In this document: positions 8,417 to 15,666 of the stretch, in pieces | How positions within the stretch are numbered: position 1 is the stretch's first letter | Layout: each line of letters starts with the position of its first letter | NCBI RefSeq assembly: GCF_014930455.1 | Contig: NZ_JAAIYO010000002.1 | Span: 372,001 to 436,000, forward strand | Direction of reading: 5' to 3' | Origin: Corallococcus soli | GTDB lineage: Bacteria > Myxococcota > Myxococcia > Myxococcales > Myxococcaceae | Length of the DNA: 64,000 nucleotides | The notes under the pieces: generated by a model | Databases searched by the model: none | What the model saw: only the letters and a program-made list of their open reading frames with translations | Told to the model about the DNA's origin: nothing | Translations under genes and position numbers: made by a program

Positions 8417-10021
8417 CTACTCCTGGGCGATGTCCCACTTCATGCGACGGTAGGTGTAACGGAAGGACTCGGCGTTCGCTTCGATGGCGTCGCCCTGGGC
8501 CTCCCGACCGTCCAGGAAGGCGACGAAGTCGAACTGGCGGGTGGGGGTGCCGTACTCGGCGTCGAAGACGCGGACAATCTCGTTCGCCGGCAGGGTGCGC
8601 CGTCCGGCCACGCTCACCAGGGGGATGTCCAACCCCTTCATGTCCTTCGCGGGCGCATACGCCTTCCAGACGAGCTCCGTGCACACCAGCGTCTGGTCGG
8701 AGAAGAAGTCGAAGTTGAAGTCGTACGGGCGGCCCTGGAAGGTGAAGGCGCGCAGGATGGCGCGGGCCTTGTCCAGCGGGGACACGCGCGGGCGCAGCAC
8801 GCCCAGGTAGTCCACGCGCATGCCGTGCTCCACGCCGGTGAAGCTCACGCCCTCGCTGATGGACTCAATGATGCGCAGCGGATCCCCGTGGGCGTCCTTG
8901 CCGGTGTACTCGGCCCACTTGGCGGGGAAGGTCCGGGCCAGGTGCCCGGTGAACGTCTGGGGCTGGCCGGGCAGGGTGGCCACCCACGCCTTCACCTGCG
9001 GATCCGCGTCGAACGCCAGGGCCAGGTCCTCCGGCGTGCCCACGTAGAGCTCCGCGTGCGGCCAGAAGCCCGGCAGGCCGATGTTGGAGAGGAACCAGTT
9101 CTGCCGCGCCACCAGGACGTCCCCCGGCGCCATCTTCTCCAGCAGCTTCAGCGCCTGCTCACGCGCGATGAGGGGCTTGCCCGCGCGGCGCACGCGCGTG
9201 TCGCCCATCCACTCGGCCACCGTCTTCTGCACCGGGAACACGGCCCTCGCGGTGGTGTCCTGGGTGAGGTCCGCCACGGCCCGGGCGAACATCACCGGGC
9301 CGCGCTTGAGCAGCCGGGAGCGCGCGGCCTGGCTGTCCGCGCGCATCGCCTGGTAGAGCGCGGGGACGCCCGGCTCGTCCAGCACGCCGGCCTTCGCGAG
9401 CACGGGGTGCAGCGTCGCGCGGTAGCCGTCCCCGGTGAACAGCTGCGTGGACGTGCCCACGTGCAGGACCTTCTCCTTGAAGCGGGCGAAGGCGCGCGGG
9501 GGCAGGCCGTACTCGGGGACGGACTCGTCCAGCAGCACCTCCAGCTGCGCCTGCCCTCCGGCGAGGTCCGCGTACTGCAACCCCTGCGACAGCTCCGCGG
9601 CGAGCGCTCCGTGGGTCAGCAGGAAGCCCCAGGCGTGCTTCTTCGGCTGGGTGAGGGACGGCACCTTGAGGAAGTCCCAGTAGCGCTGGCGGACCACCTC
9701 CGCGGACACGAAGCAGTCGAAGAAGGCGGCCCAGGTGGACACCAGCAGCTGCTTCTCGTCCGGGGTGTACGGCACGCTCTGCTTCCTGCGGTACAGCTCG
9801 CGCGAGCGCAGGGCCTCGGCGCGCAGGCGGCGCAGGCCGTCGGTGGCGTGGCGCAGCGTCTCCAGGTCGCGCCGCGCCTGGGCGACGAACGCGGCGTCGT
9901 CCAGCGCGTAGACGTCGCGGGGGGCCTGGGGCGCGGCGGTGGGGACAGGGGCGGCGGACGGCGGGTCGGCCGGGGGGCTGGCGAGCGTGAGCCAGACGAA
10001 GAGCAGGGGGGCGGCGGACAT
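8417..10021 (-). CDS. YiiX/YaeF-like permuted papain-fold (NlpC/P60 superfamily) protein
   Basis: 534 residues. A weak signal sequence (APLLFVWLTLAS) leads into a Pro/Ala linker, a helical region of about 270 residues, and a C-terminal permuted papain-like domain. Candidate catalytic residues are H322 in FWPHAELYVG and C447 in TLVCTELVWKAY, the two signature blocks of the YiiX family (formerly DUF830). These proteins are predicted amidases or hydrolases of lipids or peptidoglycan peptides, with few characterised members. I use the ATG at 10021 because the signal-like segment begins there. It is the first gene of a leftward four-gene unit, followed 7 bases later by the small gene at 8409. Confidence 0.75.
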   Translation of the reverse strand: MSAAPLLFVWLTLASPPADPPSAAPVPTAAPQAPRDVYALDDAAFVAQARRDLETLRHATDGLRRLRAEALRSRELYRRKQSVPYTPDEKQLLVSTWAAFFDCFVSAEVVRQRYWDFLKVPSLTQPKKHAWGFLLTHGALAAELSQGLQYADLAGGQAQLEVLLDESVPEYGLPPRAFARFKEKVLHVGTSTQLFTGDGYRATLHPVLAKAGVLDEPGVPALYQAMRADSQAARSRLLKRGPVMFARAVADLTQDTTARAVFPVQKTVAEWMGDTRVRRAGKPLIAREQALKLLEKMAPGDVLVARQNWFLSNIGLPGFWPHAELYVGTPEDLALAFDADPQVKAWVATLPGQPQTFTGHLARTFPAKWAEYTGKDAHGDPLRIIESISEGVSFTGVEHGMRVDYLGVLRPRVSPLDKARAILRAFTFQGRPYDFNFDFFSDQTLVCTELVWKAYAPAKDMKGLDIPLVSVAGRRTLPANEIVRVFDAEYGTPTRQFDFVAFLDGREAQGDAIEANAESFRYTYRRMKWDIAQE

Positions 10022-10183
10022 CTGGAGGGGTTCACTCCGGCGGGCGTTGGCGCGGACGGACTCTACCCCGAAGCGGTCCCGGGCAAGACGGCCGCTCCCT
10101 GGCCCTCCCGGCGTCGGAGGAGGTGTCGGCCCCAAGGGTGGCCCGGCGCTGGCGCCATCCCCACCTTGTTCCCTGGACGTCGT

Positions 10184-10201
10184 CCGGGCCCGAAGGCCCG
10201 G
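10184..10201 (+). promoter_or_regulatory. 5'-UTR hairpin before the DUF2795 gene
   Basis: CCGGGCC (10184-10190) and GGCCCGG (10195-10201) form a perfect 7-bp stem with a CGAA loop, ending 22 bases before the ATG at 10224. There is no T tract, so it looks like a leader structure rather than a terminator. Its role is unknown. Confidence 0.4.
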
Positions 10202-10223
10202 GCAGAGAAAGGTGGAAGGCACG

Positions 10224-10541
10224 ATGGCTTACGGACAGGCGGAGGATCCGGCGCGCTCCATCACCCCGCATCTGGACTCCGTGGATTATCCGGCGACGCG
10301 AGAGGATCTCGTCGAGGCGGCGGAGGACAGTGGCGCCCCGGTCGACATCATCAACGTCTTCAAGTCCCTGCCGCAGAAGGAGTACATGCTGCGCGAGCAC
10401 GTGCTGCGCGACCTGGCGGAAGCGGAGCGTCGCTTCGCCATGGGTGGGCTGAAGGACGACGACGGCGTGAACCGGGACCGGAGCAACATCGGGCGCGACC
10501 GCGTGGAAGGGGCACCGGAGGGACAGACGCGTCACCCGTAG
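10224..10541 (+). CDS. DUF2795 domain protein
   Basis: 105 residues. The segment VDYPATREDLVEAAEDSGA followed by INVFKSLPQKEYMLREHVLRDL matches the DUF2795 pattern (YPAT.eeLi..A...gA, L..LP..ey.s..dV), a small helical domain of unknown function found in actinobacteria and myxobacteria. A charged disordered tail (GLKDDDGVNRDRSNIGRD) follows. The ATG at 10224 is preceded by GGTGGAAGG. The protein is soluble and has no Cys. Confidence 0.8.
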   Translation: MAYGQAEDPARSITPHLDSVDYPATREDLVEAAEDSGAPVDIINVFKSLPQKEYMLREHVLRDLAEAERRFAMGGLKDDDGVNRDRSNIGRDRVEGAPEGQTRHP

Positions 10542-10637
10542 CAGTGTCCGGCAGCCCTGCTTCCCCGCGACACACGCTCCTGGGACGGCGCAAGACGCTC
10601 GCGGGCGCCCTGGCTTTCTGCCAGCGTTCGCGAGCGC

Positions 10638-11540
10638 ATGCGTCCTGGTCCCCTGTGGTGCTGTTTCGTGCTGATGCTTGGCGCCGGGTGCTCGTCCCGG
10701 TATCCGCCGCTCAACCCCGCGCCGGGGCTGCCGCCCCCGGTGCGCCTGGACTTCAAGCCCCCCGTGGATCGCCTCCTCACCGAGTCCGTGCGCGCCACCC
10801 GCACCCTCCAGCGCGAGGGCGTGCCGGAGGTCCGGGACCTGGCCGAGTTCACCACCCTGACGCGCTTCACCCCGGCCGACGGCGGGTGGCGCGTGGCCCA
10901 GGGGGGCCGCACGCCCCGCTTCGTGCACGACGGCCAGGACGTGGAGTCGCTGCCCGGCGCGGTGCTGGAGCGCTTCACCCTGCGCCTGCAACTGGCGGCG
11001 GACGGCACCTTCGTGAAGCTCGTGGGCGCGGAGGCCGCGCAGGAGGCGCTGCGGCAGGTGGCGCCGGAGGGTTCGGGGCTGCCGGAGCTGGAGCGCTTCT
11101 TCACGCCGGACGCGCTGGAGGCGCGCGCGCGCCGAGAGTGGGAGGCCAAGTACGGCGGGCTGCTGCAGCGCAACCTGGTGGAGGGCCAGCGCACCTGGGC
11201 CGTGGACGTCATCGACGTGGGCGGCGTGGAGCGGGCCTACCTGCTGGAGCGAACGGTGCGGGGCACGCGGCCCACGACGTTCGGTGACGCGGTGGTGCTG
11301 TCGCTCCGGTGCCTGGACGCGCTGCCGGACGACGCGCCCGCGGAGCTGCGGTCCACCTGGGAGGAGGCCGGGTCGCCCGCGCTGACGAAGGGCGTGACGT
11401 GTGAAGGAGAGCAGGTGGTCGCATGGGGCCGGTTCGTGCCGGTGCGCCGCCTGTTGAAGGTCCACGCGGTGGTGGATGGCGCGAGCGTGACGCTCACCAC
11501 CGAATCACAAGCGGAGACGCTCCAGGAGCAGGGAACATGA
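10638..11540 (+). CDS. Putative lipoprotein of unknown function
   Basis: 300 residues. A signal peptide (LWCCFVLMLGAG) ends at the lipobox-like Cys in GAGCSS, so export and lipid anchoring are likely. The mature part has alternating strands and helices and no motif I recognise; it may be a paralogous myxobacterial outer-membrane-associated protein. Its stop overlaps the next start (ATGA), which couples it to the CoA-binding protein gene. Confidence 0.72.
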   Translation: MRPGPLWCCFVLMLGAGCSSRYPPLNPAPGLPPPVRLDFKPPVDRLLTESVRATRTLQREGVPEVRDLAEFTTLTRFTPADGGWRVAQGGRTPRFVHDGQDVESLPGAVLERFTLRLQLAADGTFVKLVGAEAAQEALRQVAPEGSGLPELERFFTPDALEARARREWEAKYGGLLQRNLVEGQRTWAVDVIDVGGVERAYLLERTVRGTRPTTFGDAVVLSLRCLDALPDDAPAELRSTWEEAGSPALTKGVTCEGEQVVAWGRFVPVRRLLKVHAVVDGASVTLTTESQAETLQEQGT

Positions 11541-11980
11541 GCCACGGGGACAACCTCATCGAGGACGAGGCGGGCGTGAAGCGCGTGGTGCAGGACGCGC
11601 TGCGGGTGGCGGTGCTGGGCATCAAGACGGAGGACCACTCCGGGCAGCCCGCGTTCTACGTGCCGGAGTACCTGGCCAAGGCGGGCGTGGACGTGGTGCC
11701 GGTGCCCGTCTACTACCCGGACGTGAAGCAGATACTGGGCAAGCCGGTGTACCGGCGGCTCGTGGACATCCCGGGCGACATCGACCTCGTGGACGTGTTC
11801 CGCCGGCCGGGCGACATCGACCAGCACGTGGACGACATCCTCGCGAAGAAGCCCAAGGCGGTGTGGTTCCAGTCCGGCATCCGCAACGACGAGGCGGCGA
11901 AGAAGCTGGCCGCGGCGGGCATCCGCGTGGTGCAGGACCGCTGCCTGATGGTGGATCACCGCCGCTACAGCGGGCGCTGA
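11537..11980 (+). CDS. CoA-binding domain protein (YccU-like)
   Basis: 147 residues. A Rossmann-type CoA-binding domain fills the protein: VAVLGIKTEDHSGQPAFYVPEYL at the nucleotide loop is represented by its blocks VAVLGI and GQPAFYVPEYL, then VPVPVYYPDV, DLVDVFRRP and AVWFQSGIRN. The C-terminal QDRCLMVDHRR corresponds to the conserved D-R/K-C-x-x-x-x-H end of the YccU family. The ligand is probably CoA or an acyl-CoA; the physiological role is not established. It starts inside the stop of the lipoprotein gene (ATGA). Confidence 0.88.
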   Translation: MSHGDNLIEDEAGVKRVVQDALRVAVLGIKTEDHSGQPAFYVPEYLAKAGVDVVPVPVYYPDVKQILGKPVYRRLVDIPGDIDLVDVFRRPGDIDQHVDDILAKKPKAVWFQSGIRNDEAAKKLAAAGIRVVQDRCLMVDHRRYSGR

Positions 11981-12001
11981 GCCGCCGGACGTCCCCTGGA
12001 C

Positions 12002-12059
12002 GGACGAAGGCCCCCGCACCCGAAGGTCCGGAGGGCCCGTCCGCGCCGAAGGGGCGCGG
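12002..12059. terminator. Convergent-gene stem-loops
   Basis: Two hairpins lie between the converging genes ending at 11980 and 12064. The first pairs GGAC and GGCCC (12002-12013) with GGGCC and GTCC (12033-12042). The second pairs CCGCGCC (12041-12047) with GGCGCGG (12053-12059). Neither has a strong T tract; a bidirectional terminator is likely from position. Confidence 0.4.
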
Positions 12060-12063
12060 TGCC

Positions 12064-13668
12064 TCAGTAGCTGCCGGAGATGACCTTGGGCAGCATCTTG
12101 CGCAGGTCCGGCAGCGGGCCAATCTGGCGCGTGTCGGTGGCCTGGGCGGTGCCGTTGTTGCGCAGCAGGCCGCGCATCTGCACGGACGTCAGCAGCCGGC
12201 CGTTGGCGCGCGCCACGCCCTGCGCGCTGATGGCGGCGCCCACGACGATGGGCGACGCGCTGGAGGTGCCGCTGAACGTGGACGTGTAGTACTGGTCCTC
12301 GCCGTAGGCGCCGCCGAAGCGGTCACCGTAGCCGGTGGTGACGACGGACTCGCCCCAGGCGTGCACGTTCACGCGCGCGCCGAAGTTCGTCCAGCACATG
12401 GGCTTGCGGGTGGTGGCCGTGCTCGCGCCCACCAGGATGGCGCCCGAGTCACGCGTGGCCGGGTTGAAGCGCCCGCCGTACGCCGCCGCGTCCAGGTTCG
12501 CGCTGCCGTTGCCCGCGGCCTCGATGACGATGACGCCGTTGGCGGTCGCGTTGCGGACGGCGTCGTACTCGCCCTGCCAGTACTCCATGGCGATGTAGTT
12601 GCACTGGCCCGCGTTGCACGTGCACGCCGTGCCGTCCGCGGGGCCCTGCGCGTGCAGCTCCACCAGGACGACGCCGCCCGCGCCCACCGCGGCCGCCGCG
12701 TTGGTGATGGCGCTCGCGGCGCTCTGCGCGCCAATGGCCTCCACGCCCGGCGTCGCCGCGCTGGCGATGCCCGTCACGCCGTAGCCGTTGTTCGCGCCGA
12801 TGATTTCACCCATCACCGCGGTGCCGTGGTTGCGCCAGCCCAGGTCGTTGAACTGCGTGCCGCCCACGCGGAAGAACGTGGGGAAGTCCTCGTGCGTGGT
12901 GCGCCAGCCGCCTTCAATGTCCACGAACTTCACGTTGTTGCCCCGGCCGCCGGTCTGCGTCCACGCGTACGTCGCGTTGATGCCGGAGGGCGCCGCGTTC
13001 AGGTAGCCCTGGTTGGTCTGGTACAGCGGCGTCGTGGGCGCGATGTCCGCCGCGGCCAGGAGCGTGCGCAGCCCCTCCTCCATGCCGAAGTTCACCATCG
13101 CGGGCTCCGCGGGCGGCTGCGCGTACGCGGCCTCCACGCTGGGGACGCGGTTGAGCGCCTCCACCAGCTCCGCCACGTTCTCCGCCGTCGTGCCCGGCAG
13201 CAGGGGAACTTCGAAGTACAGGTTGAGGTCCGCCAGCTGCTGACCGCTGCGCGCCTCACCGGACAGCTTGCTCGCGTCCAGCGACGCCTCCTCGCCCTGG
13301 AACAGGCGCGACAGCGCACCGATGCGCGGCGCGCGCTCCAGCAGCGCCGCCACCTCCGCCACGTCCGCCTCCACCCGCGCGTCCTCCAGGCGCAGGCCGG
13401 ACAGCAGCTCGCGCTCGGCGGCGTCCCGTTCAGAGGCCAGGGCGCGCAGCGCGTCGTCGCGCAGGCGCACGTGGCTGCCCTCGTGGAACTTCACCACCAC
13501 GCGCTCCACGAAGGTCCGCGCGGGCAGCTCACGCCCCGTCGGCTTGGGGGCCAGCGCGCGCGGCGCCAGCTTCGGCGCGGCACCCGCGACGGGGGCCAAC
13601 GCCAGCAGGGACACAGCCATGACCGCGCCACGCAGGGGGCGCAGGGACAGCGTCGACTTCAGCAGCAT
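12064..13668 (-). CDS. Secreted subtilisin-like (S8) serine protease
   Basis: 534 residues. A signal peptide with basic start and hydrophobic core (AVMAVSLLALAPVAGA) is followed by a propeptide-like region of about 180 residues and then the S8 domain. The triad is D250 in KFVDIEGG, H281 in NHGTAVMGE and S469 in SGTSSASP, with the oxyanion Asn N387 in AAGNG. An insert with several Cys (GTACTCNAGQCN) may form disulfides. It probably degrades extracellular protein, in keeping with predatory myxobacteria. The ATG at 13668 follows GGAGGAAG. The patatin gene lies upstream on the same strand, 125 bases away across an AT-rich gap. Confidence 0.92.
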   Translation of the reverse strand: MLLKSTLSLRPLRGAVMAVSLLALAPVAGAAPKLAPRALAPKPTGRELPARTFVERVVVKFHEGSHVRLRDDALRALASERDAAERELLSGLRLEDARVEADVAEVAALLERAPRIGALSRLFQGEEASLDASKLSGEARSGQQLADLNLYFEVPLLPGTTAENVAELVEALNRVPSVEAAYAQPPAEPAMVNFGMEEGLRTLLAAADIAPTTPLYQTNQGYLNAAPSGINATYAWTQTGGRGNNVKFVDIEGGWRTTHEDFPTFFRVGGTQFNDLGWRNHGTAVMGEIIGANNGYGVTGIASAATPGVEAIGAQSAASAITNAAAAVGAGGVVLVELHAQGPADGTACTCNAGQCNYIAMEYWQGEYDAVRNATANGVIVIEAAGNGSANLDAAAYGGRFNPATRDSGAILVGASTATTRKPMCWTNFGARVNVHAWGESVVTTGYGDRFGGAYGEDQYYTSTFSGTSSASPIVVGAAISAQGVARANGRLLTSVQMRGLLRNNGTAQATDTRQIGPLPDLRKMLPKVISGSY

Positions 13669-13729
13669 GGACTTCCTCCGGGATGGACAGCGCCCCGAAC
13701 ATCGCATGCCGGTCTGTCATTCAAGTCGT

Positions 13730-13785
13730 GTTATTCAGATTTTACTTTTCTGGTGTTTTATTCGCGTCCCGTTGAACCCGTGGGG
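13730..13785 (-). promoter_or_regulatory. AT-rich candidate promoter of the subtilisin gene
   Basis: This stretch is strikingly AT-rich for the window (tttacttttctggtgtttta on the plus strand). On the minus strand it offers -10-like hexamers TAAAAT and GAATAA upstream of the subtilisin start. A matching -35 is not clear, so the exact elements are uncertain. Confidence 0.4.
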
Positions 13786-13793
13786 GATGTGTT

Positions 13794-14672
13794 TCAGGTG
13801 CTCTGCTCGAAGGGCACGGGGGGCCGGGCCAGGGCGCGCTCGGCGGACAGCCGGGCCTGGTCCAGCGCGTCGAAGCCGCGCTCCAGCGTGGCGGGCGTGA
13901 CGGGGGGCAGGTTGGAGACGACGACGTAGACGGGCACGTCGCGCTGCTGGAGCACGGTGAGCTGGAGGCGGAAGTGGTCGCGCCTCAGCGCGGCGGACCC
14001 GGCGGCGAGCCCCTGCGGATAGGCCATGGGACCGCCCACCACCTTGCGCGTCTTGCTGGGCAGGAAGTGCACGAGGATGGCGTCCAGGTCCTTGCCAATG
14101 GCGCTCTCGTGCAGCGACAGCGCCGGCGCCTTGTCCACCAGGCCGCCGTCCCAGAACAGGTTGCCGTCCAGGGGCACGGCGCGGAACAGGCCCGGATAGG
14201 CGCAGGTGGCGTGGACGCGCGGCGCCAGCTCCCCGGTGGTGAAGACCTGGTGCGTGCCGTGGGTGAGGTTCGCGGCGGTGAGCAGCAGGGGGTGCGGCGT
14301 CTCCTCGAAGGAGCGCACCGGCAGCGTGTCCTCCAGGAGCCGCCGGAAGCGCTCGCCCTTGAGCAGGCCCGTGAAGCCGTGCCCCGCGGACGCCACGTTG
14401 AGCACCGCGCCAATGGGGTCCGGGTCCCAGAAGTTGGCGCGCGTCTGGCGCAGCACCAGCTCCTCCAACTGGTGCATGGGCATGCCGGCCGCCGCGTAGG
14501 CCGCCACCATGCCGCCCGCGGACGTGCCCGCGTACGCGTGGGGCTTCAGCCCGGCGCCGTGCAGGCCCTTGAGGAAGCCCGTGTGGCCGTAGAAGCCGAA
14601 GTAGCCCGCGGAGAGGACCATCCCGAAGCGCTTGCCTTCGAGGAGGGAGTGGAGCGTGGAGGAGGGCGCCAT
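13794..14672 (-). CDS. Patatin-like phospholipase
   Basis: 292 residues. The Ser-Asp dyad of patatins is present: S51 in the nucleophile elbow AGTSAGGM and D175 in WDGGLVDK. The N-terminal oxyanion loop is SAGYFGFYGHTG rather than a plain GGGxxG, but the following FLKGL helix fits. There is no signal peptide or C-terminal membrane segment, so it is probably cytosolic or exported by another route. It likely hydrolyses lipid acyl esters; the physiological substrate is unknown. It diverges from the SahR-like regulator. Confidence 0.9.
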   Translation of the reverse strand: MAPSSTLHSLLEGKRFGMVLSAGYFGFYGHTGFLKGLHGAGLKPHAYAGTSAGGMVAAYAAAGMPMHQLEELVLRQTRANFWDPDPIGAVLNVASAGHGFTGLLKGERFRRLLEDTLPVRSFEETPHPLLLTAANLTHGTHQVFTTGELAPRVHATCAYPGLFRAVPLDGNLFWDGGLVDKAPALSLHESAIGKDLDAILVHFLPSKTRKVVGGPMAYPQGLAAGSAALRRDHFRLQLTVLQQRDVPVYVVVSNLPPVTPATLERGFDALDQARLSAERALARPPVPFEQST

Positions 14673-14745
14673 GTCGGATTTTTACGGGATGGCTGTGACC
14701 AAGGCAACGCATTGCGTCGCCGGGGGATGGTGCGAAGGTCTGAGT

Positions 14746-14761
14746 ATCGATATATGTTGAT
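14746..14761 (+). promoter_or_regulatory. Operator-like imperfect palindrome before the SahR-like gene
   Basis: ATCGATATATGTTGAT is palindromic at 12 of 16 positions and ends 8 bases before the start codon at 14770. It is an AT-rich island in a GC-rich region. SahR regulators described in Proteobacteria bind AT-rich ATC...GAT palindromes, so autoregulation here is a reasonable inference. No SAM riboswitch fold is apparent in the region. Confidence 0.55.
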
Positions 14762-14769
14762 GCGGCGAT

Positions 14770-15666
14770 ATGGACGTTCTCTCCCAATCCTTCCGTGTCC
14801 TGGGGGACACGACGCGGCTGCGCATCCTCCGGCTGGTGGCCCAGGCGCCATTGAACGTGACGGAGCTGGTGTCGCTGGTGGGGGTGGCGCAGTCGTCGGT
14901 GTCGCATCACCTGTCGAAGCTCAAGGGCCTGGGGCTCATCCGGGAGGAGCGGCAGGCGGGCTTCACGTACTACTCGCTGGCGCTGGAGGCGGAGGACACG
15001 CGCTGGCCGCTGGTGCGCCTGGCGCGCGAGGCGGAGGACGCGGCGGGGGACTCCGCCCGGCTCAACGACCTGCTGCGCGCCCGGGAGGACCGGCAGGCGC
15101 TCAACGAGCGGCTGCTGGAGCCCGGCCAGTCGTGGTTCCTGTGGGCGGGGGCGCTGGCGTCGCTGCTGCCGCCGCTGGACGTGGCGGACTTCGGCTGCGG
15201 CACGGGCGTGTTCAGCCGCGCGCTGGCGCGGTGGGCGAAGCACGTCTGGGCCATTGATCAGAGCGAGGACGCGCTCACGCAGGCCCGGGCGCACGCCGCC
15301 CGCGAGTCGCTCACCAACATCACCTTCCTGCGCGAGGACCTGCACCGGCTGTCGCTTTCGGGCGGGCGGATGGACCTGGTGGTGATTTCGCAGAGCCTGC
15401 ACCACGTGGAGTCGCCGGCGGCGGTGGTGTCGGAGGCCGCGCGGCTGCTCAAGCCCGGCGGCCGGCTGGTGGTGCTGGAGTTGTTGCCCCATGAAGAGAA
15501 GTGGGTGCTGGAGCGGCTGGGACACCGGCACCTGGGCTTCGCGCCCGAAACCCTGGAAGCGGCCCTTCGCGAGGCCGGCTTCACGTCGTTCACCCGCGAG
15601 ACGCACGCGCGCGACGGGGCCAGTCCCTTCCGCGTCTTCCTGCTCACCGGAGTCAAACCGTCATGA
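14770..15666 (+). CDS. ArsR-family regulator fused to SAM-methyltransferase fold (SahR-like)
   Basis: 298 residues. Residues 1-85 form an ArsR winged helix (LGDTTRLRILRLV, SVSHHLSKLKGLGLI, AGFTYYSL). Residues 125-298 form a class I methyltransferase fold with glycine loop ADFGCGTGVFS, AIDQS in motif II and a LLKPGGRLVVLELLPHE core. In the SahR family this domain senses S-adenosylhomocysteine and controls methionine-cycle genes. The position directly before metH, overlapping it by ATGA, supports that role here. The start lies 8 bases after the palindrome with no clear ribosome site, so a very short or leaderless transcript is possible. Confidence 0.85.
   Translation: MDVLSQSFRVLGDTTRLRILRLVAQAPLNVTELVSLVGVAQSSVSHHLSKLKGLGLIREERQAGFTYYSLALEAEDTRWPLVRLAREAEDAAGDSARLNDLLRAREDRQALNERLLEPGQSWFLWAGALASLLPPLDVADFGCGTGVFSRALARWAKHVWAIDQSEDALTQARAHAARESLTNITFLREDLHRLSLSGGRMDLVVISQSLHHVESPAAVVSEAARLLKPGGRLVVLELLPHEEKWVLERLGHRHLGFAPETLEAALREAGFTSFTRETHARDGASPFRVFLLTGVKPS

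Noticed and set aside
8369-11287. Long plus-strand frame over the YiiX-like and downstream genes
   Set aside because: Composition is typical of a shadow (His/Arg/Gly-rich), and the opposite strand carries the well-supported YiiX-like protein.
14673-14769. SAM or SAH riboswitch before the metH unit
   Set aside because: The space is about 100 bases and contains no conserved riboswitch core. The palindrome fits protein binding better.
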